Source: Bacillaceae bacterium IKA-2 (GTDB taxonomy: Bacteria > Bacillota > Bacilli > Bacillales > Anaerobacillaceae). Taken from it: a DNA stretch of 64,000 nt. Both the position numbers and the translations under genes were made by a program. The notes beneath the pieces are model-generated. The model was not told where the DNA came from. It saw only the letters and a program-made list of their open reading frames with translations, and made no database searches. The stretch covers positions 3,162,001 to 3,226,000 of the forward strand of contig CP134492.1 of assembly GCA_031761875.1 (NCBI GenBank), read 5' to 3'. Shown here piece after piece: positions 27,968-37,639 of the stretch (position 1 is the stretch's first letter; every line of letters starts with the position of its first letter).

Positions 27968-28030
27968 ACCTCCCATAAGATGTCTATTATTTTTTTGAAT
28001 ATCCCTAAAAAGAGAAAGGTTGTTTTCTTA

Positions 28031-29794
28031 ATGGAACTATTTCATCCTACAAAATTAACAGAAACAAGACATCTATTTTTTACTGGTAAAGGAGGGGTTG
28101 GTAAAACCTCAGCGGCATGCGCAACAGCTGTTGCATTAGCTGAGGTTGGCAAAAAAGTATTAATTGTTAGCACAGACCCAGCCTCTAATCTTGAAGATGT
28201 TTTTGGTGAAAAGCTTTCTAACGAACCTAGGCAAATAAAAGGTGTTACAAATTTATTTGCCTCAAATTTAGACCCTGAACAAGCTGCAAAGGATTACCGT
28301 GAAAAAGTAATCGGTCCTTATCGCGGAAAACTACCTAAGGTTGCTATTGATAACATGGAAGAGCAATTATCTGGTGCATGTACCGTTGAAATTGCCGCAT
28401 TTGATGAATTTACAAATCTACTTTCGAATCGCAGTTTAACTGACAAATTTGATCATATTATTTTTGACACGGCACCAACAGGACATACATTAAGACTATT
28501 GCAATTACCAACAGCCTGGTCTTCTTTTTTAGAAGACAACACGAATGGAGCCTCTTGCTTAGGTCCATTATCTGGCCTTGCCGACAAACGTGAGTTATAT
28601 GCTAATACAGTTAAGGCTCTTGCCAACAGCTCCGAAACAACGCTTATTCTCGTCTCAAGACCTGAATACTCAGCTTTAAATGAAGCAGAACGCGCATCTC
28701 TTGAGTTACGTGAGTTAGGTATTAAAAACCAAACTTTAATTATTAACGGCGTCTTTCATGCCGAAGGCGACGATGACTTTGTTGCGAATCGATTGGTCGC
28801 AAGACAAGCAAAGGCTTTAAATGAAATGTCTGACTATCTAAAGAAACTTCAATTATTTGAACTTCCGCTTGTTCCATTTAATTTAACCGGTTTGGTGTCC
28901 TTAAAAAACTTTTTCGAACCTGTTAATATGACTGATGCGGTAAAAACTGAAGCCGTGACAGCACCCAAAATCCCACCACTTTATACGATGGTTGATCATT
29001 TCGCGCAAAAAAACAGTGGTGTGATTATGACAATGGGTAAAGGTGGAGTAGGCAAAACAACAATTGCAGCAGCAATTGCCGTGGGTCTTGCAGAACGTGG
29101 TCATAAAGTTCATTTAACAACAACCGATCCAGCTGCCCATTTAGGCCTTGTCTTAAAAGATACGGATCTAGTAGCAAATCTTTCTGTCAGTCGAATTGAC
29201 CCCAAACAAGTTGTTGAAAATTATCGCAATGAAGTTTTAAGTAAAGTCAGTGCTACATTAGATGAGGAGAGCCTAGAGTTTATTAAAGAAGATTTACGCT
29301 CACCTTGCACAGAAGAAATTGCTGTTTTCCAAGCCTTTGCCAAAATTGTCGATCAGGCAAAAGATTCATTTGTTGTCATTGATACAGCACCAACCGGTCA
29401 CACGTTACTTCTCTTAGATGCAGCAGAATCTTATCACAAAGAAGTAACTCGTTCTAGTGGTGATATGCCTGAAGCTGTTACAAAGCTTTTACCAAGACTG
29501 CGCGACCCAGAAATTACCAACGTTTTGTTAGTAACACTTCCTGAAGCAACACCGGTACTCGAAGCAAGCCGCCTACAAGACGACTTAAAAAGGGCCGGAA
29601 TTAAACCCGAGTGGTGGGTTATTAATCAAAGTTTTCAAGCTACAAATACAAAGGATCCCATCCTTCAGGGCAGAGCACAAGCTGAAGAACAGTGGATTAG
29701 CAAAGTGGATAAGGAACTATCCAACCATTGCGTAATCTTACCATGGCAAGCCGACGATACAATTGGTATTGATAGTTTAAAAAAACTTCTATAA
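28031..29794 (+). CDS. arsA: ArsA arsenite-stimulated ATPase
   Basis: Soluble ATPase that energises arsenite export, 587 residues in two homologous halves. Each half has the deviant Walker A GKGGVGKT (residues 19-26, and again near residue 335) and a DTAPTGHTL motif. The three As(III)-binding cysteines known from plasmid ArsA have counterparts in SGACTVEIAAF, NGASCLGPLSG and SPCTEEIAVF. The frame is open from 27935, but that part is repeat copy D. The ATG at 28031 restores the normal N-terminus, although its GAAAGG site is about 11 bases away. Confidence 0.93.
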   Translation: MELFHPTKLTETRHLFFTGKGGVGKTSAACATAVALAEVGKKVLIVSTDPASNLEDVFGEKLSNEPRQIKGVTNLFASNLDPEQAAKDYREKVIGPYRGKLPKVAIDNMEEQLSGACTVEIAAFDEFTNLLSNRSLTDKFDHIIFDTAPTGHTLRLLQLPTAWSSFLEDNTNGASCLGPLSGLADKRELYANTVKALANSSETTLILVSRPEYSALNEAERASLELRELGIKNQTLIINGVFHAEGDDDFVANRLVARQAKALNEMSDYLKKLQLFELPLVPFNLTGLVSLKNFFEPVNMTDAVKTEAVTAPKIPPLYTMVDHFAQKNSGVIMTMGKGGVGKTTIAAAIAVGLAERGHKVHLTTTDPAAHLGLVLKDTDLVANLSVSRIDPKQVVENYRNEVLSKVSATLDEESLEFIKEDLRSPCTEEIAVFQAFAKIVDQAKDSFVVIDTAPTGHTLLLLDAAESYHKEVTRSSGDMPEAVTKLLPRLRDPEITNVLLVTLPEATPVLEASRLQDDLKRAGIKPEWWVINQSFQATNTKDPILQGRAQAEEQWISKVDKELSNHCVILPWQADDTIGIDSLKKLL

Positions 29795-29807
29795 AAATGA
29801 TGTTTAA

Positions 29808-29856
29808 ATTGTGAAAAGATCACATGGTGTCAGACACCATGTGATCTTTTCACAAT
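29808..29856. terminator. long perfect hairpin between convergent arsA and phosphatase genes
   Basis: A 23-bp perfect stem (29808-29830 with 29834-29856) has the 3-base loop CAG. It contains TGGTGTCAGACACCA, a sequence I associate with Bacillus intergenic hairpins. The arms carry internal A/T runs that could act as bidirectional termination signals, though no T-run follows. Confidence 0.65.
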
Positions 29857-29894
29857 CATCAATAAAAAATACTTGTTAATTTTAGACTTTAGTT

Positions 29895-31910
29895 TCAAAT
29901 GGTTGTATTTTTCTTATACAAATAAACCTTATTTCCTTTTTCATTATAGGTAAAGTAATCAAACGAAGCTTTCGTATAGATGATCCCCCGACCACGCTCT
30001 TCGAAATTCATGATGTCTAACACTTTATTCATGCACGAGCGCCAATTAAAGCCTTCACCTTCATCTTCAATTGTAATTAAAATATAAACAGAATTAACTT
30101 CAATATTGATGCTAACTTTTTTTGAAAGTTCAAATTTATTGCCATGTTCAATCGCATTATAAACCATTTCATTGAATCCAACGAGAAGACAATTAACTGA
30201 ATTTGTGTATGTTTCGAGCCAACTAGTCATTTGTCCAACGATGTATTCAACAGCTTGGCAATCACTTTTCATGATAAATTGCTTTTCTTTAATAACTTTA
30301 GACGATGTTTTCAAAATAACATAGGTAATATCATCATGGCTTTTTTGTTTTTTGAAAACATTATTTAAGTCAGTATTAATAACATTTTTCAACTCTTTTG
30401 GTGGCAAGTAGTAGTGCTCTAATACTAACTGTTGAAAACGTTCTATCCCATATATATCATCATCAACTATACTTTCAACAATTCCGTCTGTTGAAATAAC
30501 GAATGTTGACGCTTCATCTAGATAGGTTGTCTCTTCTTCATATGAAAGTAATTCAATATCAATTACAGAGCTTATTGGTAATCCACCTAAATTTAGCGAT
30601 GTTAACTTTCCGTTGTTGACGATCATTGGCGGAACTTGAATTCCAGCATTACTATAAGTTAAACATTTACTTGTAAGATCTAGAGCGGCAACATAAAGAC
30701 AGATGAAATATTCTTCTGGAAACTGTTCTTTAACAAAATGCTTTGCTAAAAAATTAAGTAACTCTTTCGGAGAAACGTTATCATCGTCTTTTATTTCTAC
30801 AGATAAATAGCGATTAATCTTTTGGCGAATGAAGATGTTAATAAAGGCCCCATCAATCCCATTGCCCGAAACATCGACAACGTAAATAATCAACTGATCT
30901 TTTAAATGAACAAAATTATAGTAATCACTACCGATATTGTGGGCCGGTTCATAAAAAGCCTCTAACTCAATTCCCTCTATCTCTGGCAACTCTATTGGAA
31001 AGAAATGGCGGTGTAAACGTTTTGCTTTTTTAATATTTTTCTCAATCGCATCATAGGCTTTCTCAAGTTCATTACTTTTTTTCTCGAGCATTAACGCATA
31101 ATTTTTTAGTTTTAAGTCAGCTTCCTTTTGTTTCGTAATATCTTGATGAATTCCAACAAAATGTGTTTTTTCGCAACCATTTATTGTTATTGGACAAATT
31201 ACACTAGAGACATAATAAAGGTTGCCATCTTTTTTACGATTGCTAAATTCACCATGCCAGGTTTTTCCTGACAGAATTGTATCCCACAGTACTTCATATT
31301 CTTTTGCTTTTTTATAACCAGATTTCAGTATATTTGGAGATTTCCCTTTAACTTCATCAAATTCATATCCGGTTAGCTGAGTAAACATAGGATTAGCATA
31401 TTCAATTTTATTAGTCTGGGCTTTAGTAATAATTATTGATACAGGACTTTGCTCTACTGCTTGAAGTAACTTTTGATTTTCAAGACGCAGTTTTGCTAAT
31501 TGTTTTTGCTCTTCTCGAGTTTGTAATGCGCTATAAACGGCGTCAATAAGTTTTAAATAATCTAAGCACCCTTGAACCAAGAAATTTTCCGCCCCAGCTT
31601 TTAAGACTTCGACTGCCAAGGTTGTTTCATTACGTGTCGAAATAACGATGATTGGAATGGAAATTTCTTTTTGTTTAAAAACTTTGATCAGTTCAAGAAT
31701 ACTAAATTGTTGAAAACTATCACATAAAATAATGACATCCGTTTCATTGTTTTGAAAGAAATTAGTTAGGTTATCTGTAAAAAGATTGTCTTGATCAATA
31801 CCTTTCAAAAAAGAACAAACAATTAATGAGTCATTTTTTAATAAATGCTGGATGGGGGAATCTCCCCCCTCATCCTCACTAACAATTAATAGTCTTATTA
31901 CAGAATCCAT
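29895..31910 (-). CDS. receiver-PAS-PP2C phosphatase with C-terminal HATPase (RsbU/RsbW-like fusion)
   Basis: Cytoplasmic four-part signalling protein of 671 residues. Residues 1-120 are a receiver-like domain with an Asp in ILCDS but no conserved Lys (NFLVQG), so probably degenerate. A PAS domain (~145-265) and a coiled coil follow. The SpoIIE/RsbU-type PP2C phosphatase (~300-530) has GSDYYNF, DVSGNGIDGA, STDGIVES and DDITYVIL. The HATPase_c kinase domain (~545-671) has NAIEHGN, DEGEGF and RGRGI. The layout (phosphatase plus anti-sigma-type kinase in one chain) recalls Pseudomonas HsbR, which acts on a STAS protein; a STAS gene lies 94 bases upstream. Last gene of the chemosensory operon; paralogue of the first gene at 42.5-44.5 kb. 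GAGGAG precedes the ATG. Confidence 0.87.
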   Translation of the reverse strand: MDSVIRLLIVSEDEGGDSPIQHLLKNDSLIVCSFLKGIDQDNLFTDNLTNFFQNNETDVIILCDSFQQFSILELIKVFKQKEISIPIIVISTRNETTLAVEVLKAGAENFLVQGCLDYLKLIDAVYSALQTREEQKQLAKLRLENQKLLQAVEQSPVSIIITKAQTNKIEYANPMFTQLTGYEFDEVKGKSPNILKSGYKKAKEYEVLWDTILSGKTWHGEFSNRKKDGNLYYVSSVICPITINGCEKTHFVGIHQDITKQKEADLKLKNYALMLEKKSNELEKAYDAIEKNIKKAKRLHRHFFPIELPEIEGIELEAFYEPAHNIGSDYYNFVHLKDQLIIYVVDVSGNGIDGAFINIFIRQKINRYLSVEIKDDDNVSPKELLNFLAKHFVKEQFPEEYFICLYVAALDLTSKCLTYSNAGIQVPPMIVNNGKLTSLNLGGLPISSVIDIELLSYEEETTYLDEASTFVISTDGIVESIVDDDIYGIERFQQLVLEHYYLPPKELKNVINTDLNNVFKKQKSHDDITYVILKTSSKVIKEKQFIMKSDCQAVEYIVGQMTSWLETYTNSVNCLLVGFNEMVYNAIEHGNKFELSKKVSINIEVNSVYILITIEDEGEGFNWRSCMNKVLDIMNFEERGRGIIYTKASFDYFTYNEKGNKVYLYKKNTTI

Positions 31911-32004
31911 TTTAAAGAGCTCCTCGATTTAAAATACTACAGGCACTTAAGCCATCTCCAGGAAAATAACCTGACTATCTTTGTTCTGTTATTTTTACGA
32001 AAAC

Positions 32005-32313
32005 CTACATATTCTCAATCTTAATTACTTTATTAAGATGGATCATTTGAAACATGTTTTTAATATAATCATTGGTTACATTGATAATGCTTAATTCCCC
32101 ACCGCGCTCTTTAAGCTTTTTCTGAAATAATAGTAATTTCCCTAAACCGGAGCTATCAATGCTTGCAATTTTTGAAAAGTCGATAACGATTTCATTAATA
32201 CCTTCGTTAAACAAATTTAATAACTCTTGCTTTAAGTTTTGCGAATTTACAACATCGATTCTTCCTTCAGGTATAATCGTTACTTTCCCTTCATCATTTC
32301 TGATTTTTTCCAA
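32005..32313 (-). CDS. STAS-domain anti-sigma factor antagonist
   Basis: A 102-residue SpoIIAA/RsbV-like protein. The regulatory phosphorylation site is present as SIDSSGLGKLLLF (Ser about residue 54-55). It is a likely substrate of the kinase and phosphatase domains in the neighbouring fusion protein, acting as a partner switch toward a sigma factor, diguanylate cyclase or other target that cannot be identified here. The TTG start is supported by GGAGGG six bases upstream. It follows cheW by 13 bases in the same transcript. Confidence 0.88.
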   Translation of the reverse strand: MEKIRNDEGKVTIIPEGRIDVVNSQNLKQELLNLFNEGINEIVIDFSKIASIDSSGLGKLLLFQKKLKERGGELSIINVTNDYIKNMFQMIHLNKVIKIENM

Positions 32314-32326
32314 TTAAATCCCTCCG

Positions 32327-32881
32327 TTAAAGCTGATTTACTTCGCCTTTATCAACTAGTATTGGTCCATTTTCTGTGAGCTCAACAACTTTCTTCAGTT
32401 CATCAAAAGAAAGTAACATATTAGGGTCAAGTAACATAACCACTCTGTCCTTCGTTTCTACTAGCCCACGTAGATAATTAGTTTTCATATCTTCTGCTAA
32501 CTCATCATCAACTACTTTTATTTTATCTTTTTCAAACGTCAAAATATCCGAAATCCGATCGACAATAATACCCATTGTTTTCCCTTTTACCTCAACAACA
32601 ATAACGACAGTATATTCATCGTAGTCTTTTTGGGGGAGCCTGAATTTAACGTTCATATCAATGATCGGGATAATATCTCCCCGAAAATTAATCACACCTT
32701 TAATGACCGGAAGAGCGTTAAAGACTCTTGTTGGTTTTTTGTATCGGATAATTTCTTGAACAATCATTATCTCAATACCATAAAACTCATCACCAACTTG
32801 AAAGGTAACAAATTGGTTGTCCCTGGATGCATTCAATAGCTGGTGATTTAAAATTGCATGAGATTCCTGGTTACCGCTCAT
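32327..32881 (-). CDS. cheW: CheW coupling protein
   Basis: Adaptor of 184 residues linking chemoreceptors to CheA. The single CheW SH3-like domain shows FVTFQVGDEFYGIEIMIVQEII, INFRGDIIPIIDM and GIIVDRISDIL. It carries a 20-residue N-terminal extension and a short C-terminal tail beyond the usual ~150. AGGAGATGGG precedes the ATG. It lies directly after the operon's receptor gene, so the pair likely form the array of this pathway. Confidence 0.9.
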   Translation of the reverse strand: MSGNQESHAILNHQLLNASRDNQFVTFQVGDEFYGIEIMIVQEIIRYKKPTRVFNALPVIKGVINFRGDIIPIIDMNVKFRLPQKDYDEYTVVIVVEVKGKTMGIIVDRISDILTFEKDKIKVVDDELAEDMKTNYLRGLVETKDRVVMLLDPNMLLSFDELKKVVELTENGPILVDKGEVNQL

Positions 32882-32898
32882 GTTCCCATCTCCTTTTT

Positions 32899-34998
32899 TT
32901 AAAACTTTTCAAAGTCATCCTCATCAAAGTCAAATTCATTGTCTTGGTTGCTATCTTTTTTAGATTCTGAGCGATATTTTTTTCGCGAAGGTAGGGACTC
33001 TTTTTCTTTTTCTTTTCCTTTGTTTTTCATTGCATTACTAGTATTTAACTTTTTTGGCCCATTATTTTTACCACTATCATTGGCAAGTTTAAATACACCT
33101 ATTAAATTAGATAATTCAACTGCTTCACTTGTCATATTTTCGCTTGATGAAGCTATTTCTTCTACTAATGAAGCATTTTGCTGTGTCACTTGATTTAACT
33201 CTTCAATTGCGGTACGAATATCACTTGAGGCCATTGATTGTTCTTTCAGTGAAGATGCAATTTCACCAACAACATCTGTTGTGCGTTGTGTATTTACAAC
33301 AATTTCCTTCAGGACCTTTTCCGTTGATTTCATTAACTCGTTTCCTTTATCGACTCTGACAATACTATCTTTAATTAATTTTGAAATTTCCTTAGCTGCT
33401 TCCGCTGAGCGACCTGCTAAGTTACGAACTTCAGCAGCGACTACCGCAAACCCTCTTCCTTGTTCACCAGCTCTTGCTGCTTCAACAGCTGCATTTAAAG
33501 CGAGTAAGTTTGTTTGGAAGGCGATGTCATTAACTGTCTCAATAATTTCACTAATTTCATTACTGCCTCTTGTAATAGCGCCCATTGCTTCGCGAAGATC
33601 ACCAACAACCGCTTCCCCTGTCTCAACAATTTCCATCGTTTGCTGCGAGATGCGATCGGCTTCATTCGCATTTGCGGCAGAGCCTTCTAATGATGACGTC
33701 ATTTCTTCAATGGTTGAAGATACCTCTTCGAGTGACGAAGCTTGCTCTTCAGTACGCTGCGATAAATCTTGGTTACCTGTGGCTATTTCCTCGGCGCCAT
33801 GAGAAACCGTATCGGCTGCATTACGAACACGATAAATTGTTTCTGATAAGTTGTCTATCGTTTGATTTAAATCTCGGGCCATTTGTCCAACTTCATCATT
33901 GGAAGTGACAGGTGCTTTTTCTCTTAAATCATTTTCACCTATTAAACTAACAATTTCCTGTGTTGATTTAATTGGTTTTGAAATGCTATTGGCAATAAAG
34001 TATCCGAAGACTGCTATGATTGGAATTGCAATCAGGATTATTGTAAAGATCGCTGTTTGTAACGCGCTGACACCAGCATAGGCCTCACTTTGATAAACTT
34101 CAACCACAACTCCGGCTGCAGTATCACCTAAATTAACAACTCCAATCGAACCAATGACTGGGATTCCTTCATAGTCTAAATACTCAACTTCCGCTTCAAA
34201 GCTATAATCGGCTGAGCGAATATAAGGTGCAAGCATTCGAACCGCTTCTGTACTTAAAGAATTATTTAATGCAGCATCAATTCGGTAGTCGCCTAATAAC
34301 GTATTTGTTAAAAGTAATCCTTCAGCATCAACCATATACGAATCAGCTGTTTCACCTAATTGCTCGACACCATCATGGATAAGCGTGTCAATCCTATTCT
34401 GATCAACTACAATAGCTAATGTACCAACAATTGCTCCAGTAAGACCATTCTCTCTGACGGGTACAGCTGCTGCCATAATATTACTATTCGTAATATTTGA
34501 ATAAAAAATTTCTGACCAACGACTTTCTCCTTGTAAAGCTAGTTGAATATACTCACGATCAGCTATATTCTGTCCTATAAATTCGGGGTAATCACTAAAA
34601 ATAACGTTACTTTCATTGTCAACTAGATAAATAAACGCATAATCCATTCTTTCAACAACAGAAGTTGCGATAGCTTCTAAATCGCTGACTTGTTCAGCCC
34701 ATTCACTTGAAGATAAATCTCCGTCAACTTCATAGTAAATATTTAAGCTCTCATAAACATCTCGCGTTTCCGATAATGTTTCTGCATTGCTTTTTCTGAT
34801 ATTAAAATAGTTTGCTAATTGTACTTCCTTTAAATCTTTATATAAATCTGTTTTTGCTAAAACCTCTTCTTCAACATTACCACTAGCTATTTGAAAGCTT
34901 AGTAGACCAACTATAACTACTGGGATAATACCAATTAGTAAAAAGAAACTAATCAGTTTTACTTTTAAATTTAAATTTAGAGAAAATTTCTTTTTCAA
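32899..34998 (-). CDS. transmembrane methyl-accepting chemotaxis protein, short-hairpin class with C-terminal tether
   Basis: Receptor of 699 residues. TM1 (~12-34), a double-Cache-like extracellular sensor (~40-300), TM2 (~310-335), HAMP (~335-390) and a signalling hairpin with tip [29 protein letters not shown] in which the key Glu/Arg are kept. The hairpin aligns without gaps to the E. coli Tsr class (from memory) rather than the longer form usual in Bacillus. After a ~40-residue charged linker the protein ends in DFEKF, resembling the xWxxF pentapeptide that tethers CheR/CheB in proteobacteria. The start is TTG with GGAG 10 bases upstream. The ligand is unknown. Confidence 0.9.
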   Translation of the reverse strand: MKKKFSLNLNLKVKLISFFLLIGIIPVVIVGLLSFQIASGNVEEEVLAKTDLYKDLKEVQLANYFNIRKSNAETLSETRDVYESLNIYYEVDGDLSSSEWAEQVSDLEAIATSVVERMDYAFIYLVDNESNVIFSDYPEFIGQNIADREYIQLALQGESRWSEIFYSNITNSNIMAAAVPVRENGLTGAIVGTLAIVVDQNRIDTLIHDGVEQLGETADSYMVDAEGLLLTNTLLGDYRIDAALNNSLSTEAVRMLAPYIRSADYSFEAEVEYLDYEGIPVIGSIGVVNLGDTAAGVVVEVYQSEAYAGVSALQTAIFTIILIAIPIIAVFGYFIANSISKPIKSTQEIVSLIGENDLREKAPVTSNDEVGQMARDLNQTIDNLSETIYRVRNAADTVSHGAEEIATGNQDLSQRTEEQASSLEEVSSTIEEMTSSLEGSAANANEADRISQQTMEIVETGEAVVGDLREAMGAITRGSNEISEIIETVNDIAFQTNLLALNAAVEAARAGEQGRGFAVVAAEVRNLAGRSAEAAKEISKLIKDSIVRVDKGNELMKSTEKVLKEIVVNTQRTTDVVGEIASSLKEQSMASSDIRTAIEELNQVTQQNASLVEEIASSSENMTSEAVELSNLIGVFKLANDSGKNNGPKKLNTSNAMKNKGKEKEKESLPSRKKYRSESKKDSNQDNEFDFDEDDFEKF

Positions 34999-35045
34999 TT
35001 TTCTTCAGCTCCTTCTGATATCTTTTTAATGCTGTCTCCTACTCA

Positions 35046-36122
35046 CTACTGAATCGCTTTAATGATCGCTTTCGGAATTTCTAGAAGTGGTAACACCTTC
35101 TCTACCGCTCCGATGCTAATTGCTTGCTTAGGCATTCCGTGGACGATCGATGTTTTTTCATCTTGAGCAATCGTGTAAGCACCTTGATCGTGCATTTTTT
35201 TTAAGCCTTGCGAGCCATCGTTTCCCATCCCTGTTAAAATTATCCTGATACTATTGTGTTTCGCACACTTGGCTACTGATGAAAATATTACATCAACAGA
35301 TGGGCGATGACGATTAACGGGCGGCGATTCATCAAGAGTGATGTAATAGCCTTTTTGTTCATTTTTCTCCAATACCATATGCTTGCCACCTGGAGCGATA
35401 TACGCAAAACCAGTTCGGTACAATTCACCGTGGACAGCTTCTTTAACATTCATCCGACAAGTTGCATTTAATCCTTCAGCATAAGACTTTGTAAATCCAG
35501 GTGGCATATGTAAAACGATTAATATGCCAGGTAAATTGGCTGGCAATTGTTCTAAAATTGTCCGAATCGCAACAGTTCCTCCTGTTGAAGCACCAATCGT
35601 AATTACTTTGTCCGTACTTGATATTCCTCGTAGTACTTGCAGCGTTTTCTGTTCTGAATGACTGACAGATGTGACTCTTTTTCGAGCCTGTTTACGTAAT
35701 TCAACCATATTCACTTTTGCCGCATTTTTAACCTTTTCTATAATTTCTTCTTCAAGACTAACAAGAGCAGTCTGTAAAGCTGTAGATGGTTTCAAAACAA
35801 CATCGACTGCACCAAGTTCTAGCGCCTTTAAAGCAGCATCACTGCCTCTTTCTGCTCTAGAACTTATAATAATCACTGGCGTCGGAATAACCGCCATCAA
35901 TTTCCGTAAAAAAGTAAGCCCGTCCATCCTTGGCATTTCTAAATCTAGCGTAATCACATCTGGCTTTAATTCTTTCATTTTCTTGATCGCAAAAATCGGA
36001 TCAACCGTTGAACCAACAACATCTATTTCGCTACACTTTGACAGCATCCTAGTTAACAATTCACGAACTAAAGCTGAATCATCAATAATTAGTACTTTAA
36101 TTTTCTTCTCTATATAAACCAC
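35046..36122 (-). CDS. cheB: CheB methylesterase/glutamine deamidase
   Basis: Chemoreceptor methylesterase of 358 residues. The receiver domain has phospho-Asp60 (ITLDLEMPRMDG). The C-terminal esterase has the catalytic Ser in TIGASTGGTVAI, His in VLHMPPGFTKSYAEGL and Asp in TGMGNDGSQGL. The frame opens with GTG at 36122, but this lies inside the ribosome binding site AGGGGGT (36127-36121). Seven bases further is an ATA codon (36113) exactly where CheB proteins normally begin (then EKKIKVLIIDDSALVR). Initiation at ATA therefore looks possible. It follows cheD by 72 bases. Confidence 0.93.
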   Translation of the reverse strand: MVYIEKKIKVLIIDDSALVRELLTRMLSKCSEIDVVGSTVDPIFAIKKMKELKPDVITLDLEMPRMDGLTFLRKLMAVIPTPVIIISSRAERGSDAALKALELGAVDVVLKPSTALQTALVSLEEEIIEKVKNAAKVNMVELRKQARKRVTSVSHSEQKTLQVLRGISSTDKVITIGASTGGTVAIRTILEQLPANLPGILIVLHMPPGFTKSYAEGLNATCRMNVKEAVHGELYRTGFAYIAPGGKHMVLEKNEQKGYYITLDESPPVNRHRPSVDVIFSSVAKCAKHNSIRIILTGMGNDGSQGLKKMHDQGAYTIAQDEKTSIVHGMPKQAISIGAVEKVLPLLEIPKAIIKAIQ

Positions 36123-36194
36123 CCCCTGATTAATCTTGTCTAATCAGTCTTGATATCCAAATCCTGATTATCAGTTGTCTATTTCGCTTAGAAT

Positions 36195-36794
36195 TTAATC
36201 AAATAATGTTAAATTAGCATCACTTTGAGCTTTTTCTGCTTTTCTACGCTTAATTTTTTCAAGGTAGTTTTCTTCAGCGCGAACTGCTTCAGCAAGCTTT
36301 GTCGCTTGACCAATTTTCTTAACAAAAACATCAAATGTTTCTGGAACAAAAAATAACTTTCTCCCAAATTTACCGCTAACATCATAACTTATAATTGGAA
36401 TTTCTTCCATTTTCAAATATCTCATTGCAAATTCTATATTAGATTTAGATACATTGTTTATATTTGTTCCTAACACTTCACCACCACCAAAAACTTTTGC
36501 TTGTAATCCGCTTTTCCTAGCCCCAAGTTTCATCATATCATTGATCATTTTTTCCATCGCATACATTCCGTAACGGGCATCCTCACTAATAATAAACTCA
36601 TCTCTTTTTATCGCAGCCGGTAACATAAAATGATTCATCGCAACAATTCCACTTATAGTATCTTTTAGACAAACAGAAATACATGAACCTAACAGCGTAG
36701 TGAGGGCAATTTTTCGCTCATTCGTAGCATAATAGTCGCCCGCGAAAATCTCGTAAACTTCCCGATTGAACTTTTTGTTAAATGTTTTTTTCAA
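36195..36794 (-). CDS. cheD: CheD chemoreceptor glutamine deamidase
   Basis: Deamidates receptor glutamines and, in Bacillus, helps activate CheA. 199 residues. The catalytic Cys is in TTLLGSCISVCL (second helix of the fold, near residue 37) and the His in VAMNHFMLP; GGGEVLGTNINNVSKSN is the conserved loop. The C-terminal ~40 residues are a charged tail beyond the usual domain. Starts at TTG, eight bases after GAGG. It sits between cheR and cheB, the proteobacterial-style order. Confidence 0.92.
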   Translation of the reverse strand: MKKTFNKKFNREVYEIFAGDYYATNERKIALTTLLGSCISVCLKDTISGIVAMNHFMLPAAIKRDEFIISEDARYGMYAMEKMINDMMKLGARKSGLQAKVFGGGEVLGTNINNVSKSNIEFAMRYLKMEEIPIISYDVSGKFGRKLFFVPETFDVFVKKIGQATKLAEAVRAEENYLEKIKRRKAEKAQSDANLTLFD

Positions 36795-36808
36795 AAAAAT
36801 TACCTCTT

Positions 36809-37639
36809 CTAATCAGTTTTTTCATATATCGTTTTTTGGATAAGGCGCCAACCACCTTGGGATAATGGAATTGATTCTGAGTGTCCTAAAATTAATATTC
36901 CACCTTGGTGAAGGTGCTCATGAAAACGTTTTAAAATTTGCATTTGGGTATCTTTAGAAAAATAAATAAACACGTTTCTACAAAAAATAATATGTACTTT
37001 TTCTTTTATTGGATATTGTTGATCACTTACTAAATTTATTCTCTGAAAAACAATTTTCTTTTGTAAACTTTCTTTTACTTTAAGAAGCCCCTCATTATCC
37101 CCTTGACCCATTTTAAAAAAGGATTTTAATTCATCATATGGAACCCCTTCTACTTCCTCACGACGATAAATACCTAGCTTTGCTTTTTGGAGCATTTCTG
37201 TATTTATGTCAGATGCTAACAACTTATAATTTAAATTTCTATAGCTCTTTAATGCTTTTTCTAAAGACATTGCAATTGAATAAGGTTCTTCTCCTGAAGA
37301 ACAAGCTGAAGTCCATATCCTGACTACTTTATCTTGACTAGCAGCAAATTGGGGTAGGAAGTCTTTTGTAATATATTCAAAATGGTGTTGTTCACGAAAG
37401 AATTTTGTTACATTTGTTGTTATCATGTTAAACATGTTTTCTTTTTCTTGCTTATCCTCTTTTACTAGTTTTAGATATTCCGAAAATGATGAAAACCCTA
37501 GTTTCCTTACTTGCTTTGATAGTCTCGATACAACTAGTGAACGCTTTGCTTCGGTAAGATTAACACCTATTGATCGTAAAACGAACTGTCTTAAAAGTTG
37601 AAATTCTTCATTTGATAACGTTAATGTTCTATCTGTCAT
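36809..37639 (-). CDS. cheR: CheR chemoreceptor methyltransferase
   Basis: SAM-dependent methyltransferase that methylates receptor glutamates, 276 residues. The N-terminal helical domain (LSNEEFQLLRQFVLRSIGVNL) precedes the catalytic Rossmann domain with WTSACSSGEEPYSIAM and HIIFCRNVFIYFS. A tethering beta-subdomain would bind the DFEKF end of the operon's receptor (inference). The ATG overlaps the cheA stop by 11 bases with GGGTAGG upstream, so translation is coupled. Confidence 0.93.
   Translation of the reverse strand: MTDRTLTLSNEEFQLLRQFVLRSIGVNLTEAKRSLVVSRLSKQVRKLGFSSFSEYLKLVKEDKQEKENMFNMITTNVTKFFREQHHFEYITKDFLPQFAASQDKVVRIWTSACSSGEEPYSIAMSLEKALKSYRNLNYKLLASDINTEMLQKAKLGIYRREEVEGVPYDELKSFFKMGQGDNEGLLKVKESLQKKIVFQRINLVSDQQYPIKEKVHIIFCRNVFIYFSKDTQMQILKRFHEHLHQGGILILGHSESIPLSQGGWRLIQKTIYEKTD

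Noticed and set aside
27935-28030. N-terminal extension of ArsA
   Set aside because: The extra 32 codons are translated from intergenic repeat copy D; ArsA proteins begin at the ATG at 28031.
29808-29856. Fnr-type box TGTGA/TCACA within the hairpin after arsA
   Set aside because: The half-sites are 5 rather than 6 bases apart and lie in a terminator-like stem between convergent 3' ends, not upstream of a gene.
33281-33802. 173-codon open frame opposite the chemoreceptor gene
   Set aside because: Antisense to the highly repetitive Ala/Ser/Glu coiled-coil coding region, which commonly yields long reverse frames; no homology seen.
35671-36117. 148-codon open frame opposite cheB
   Set aside because: Antisense shadow of the receiver domain; no start signal and Ser/Ile-rich low-complexity product.
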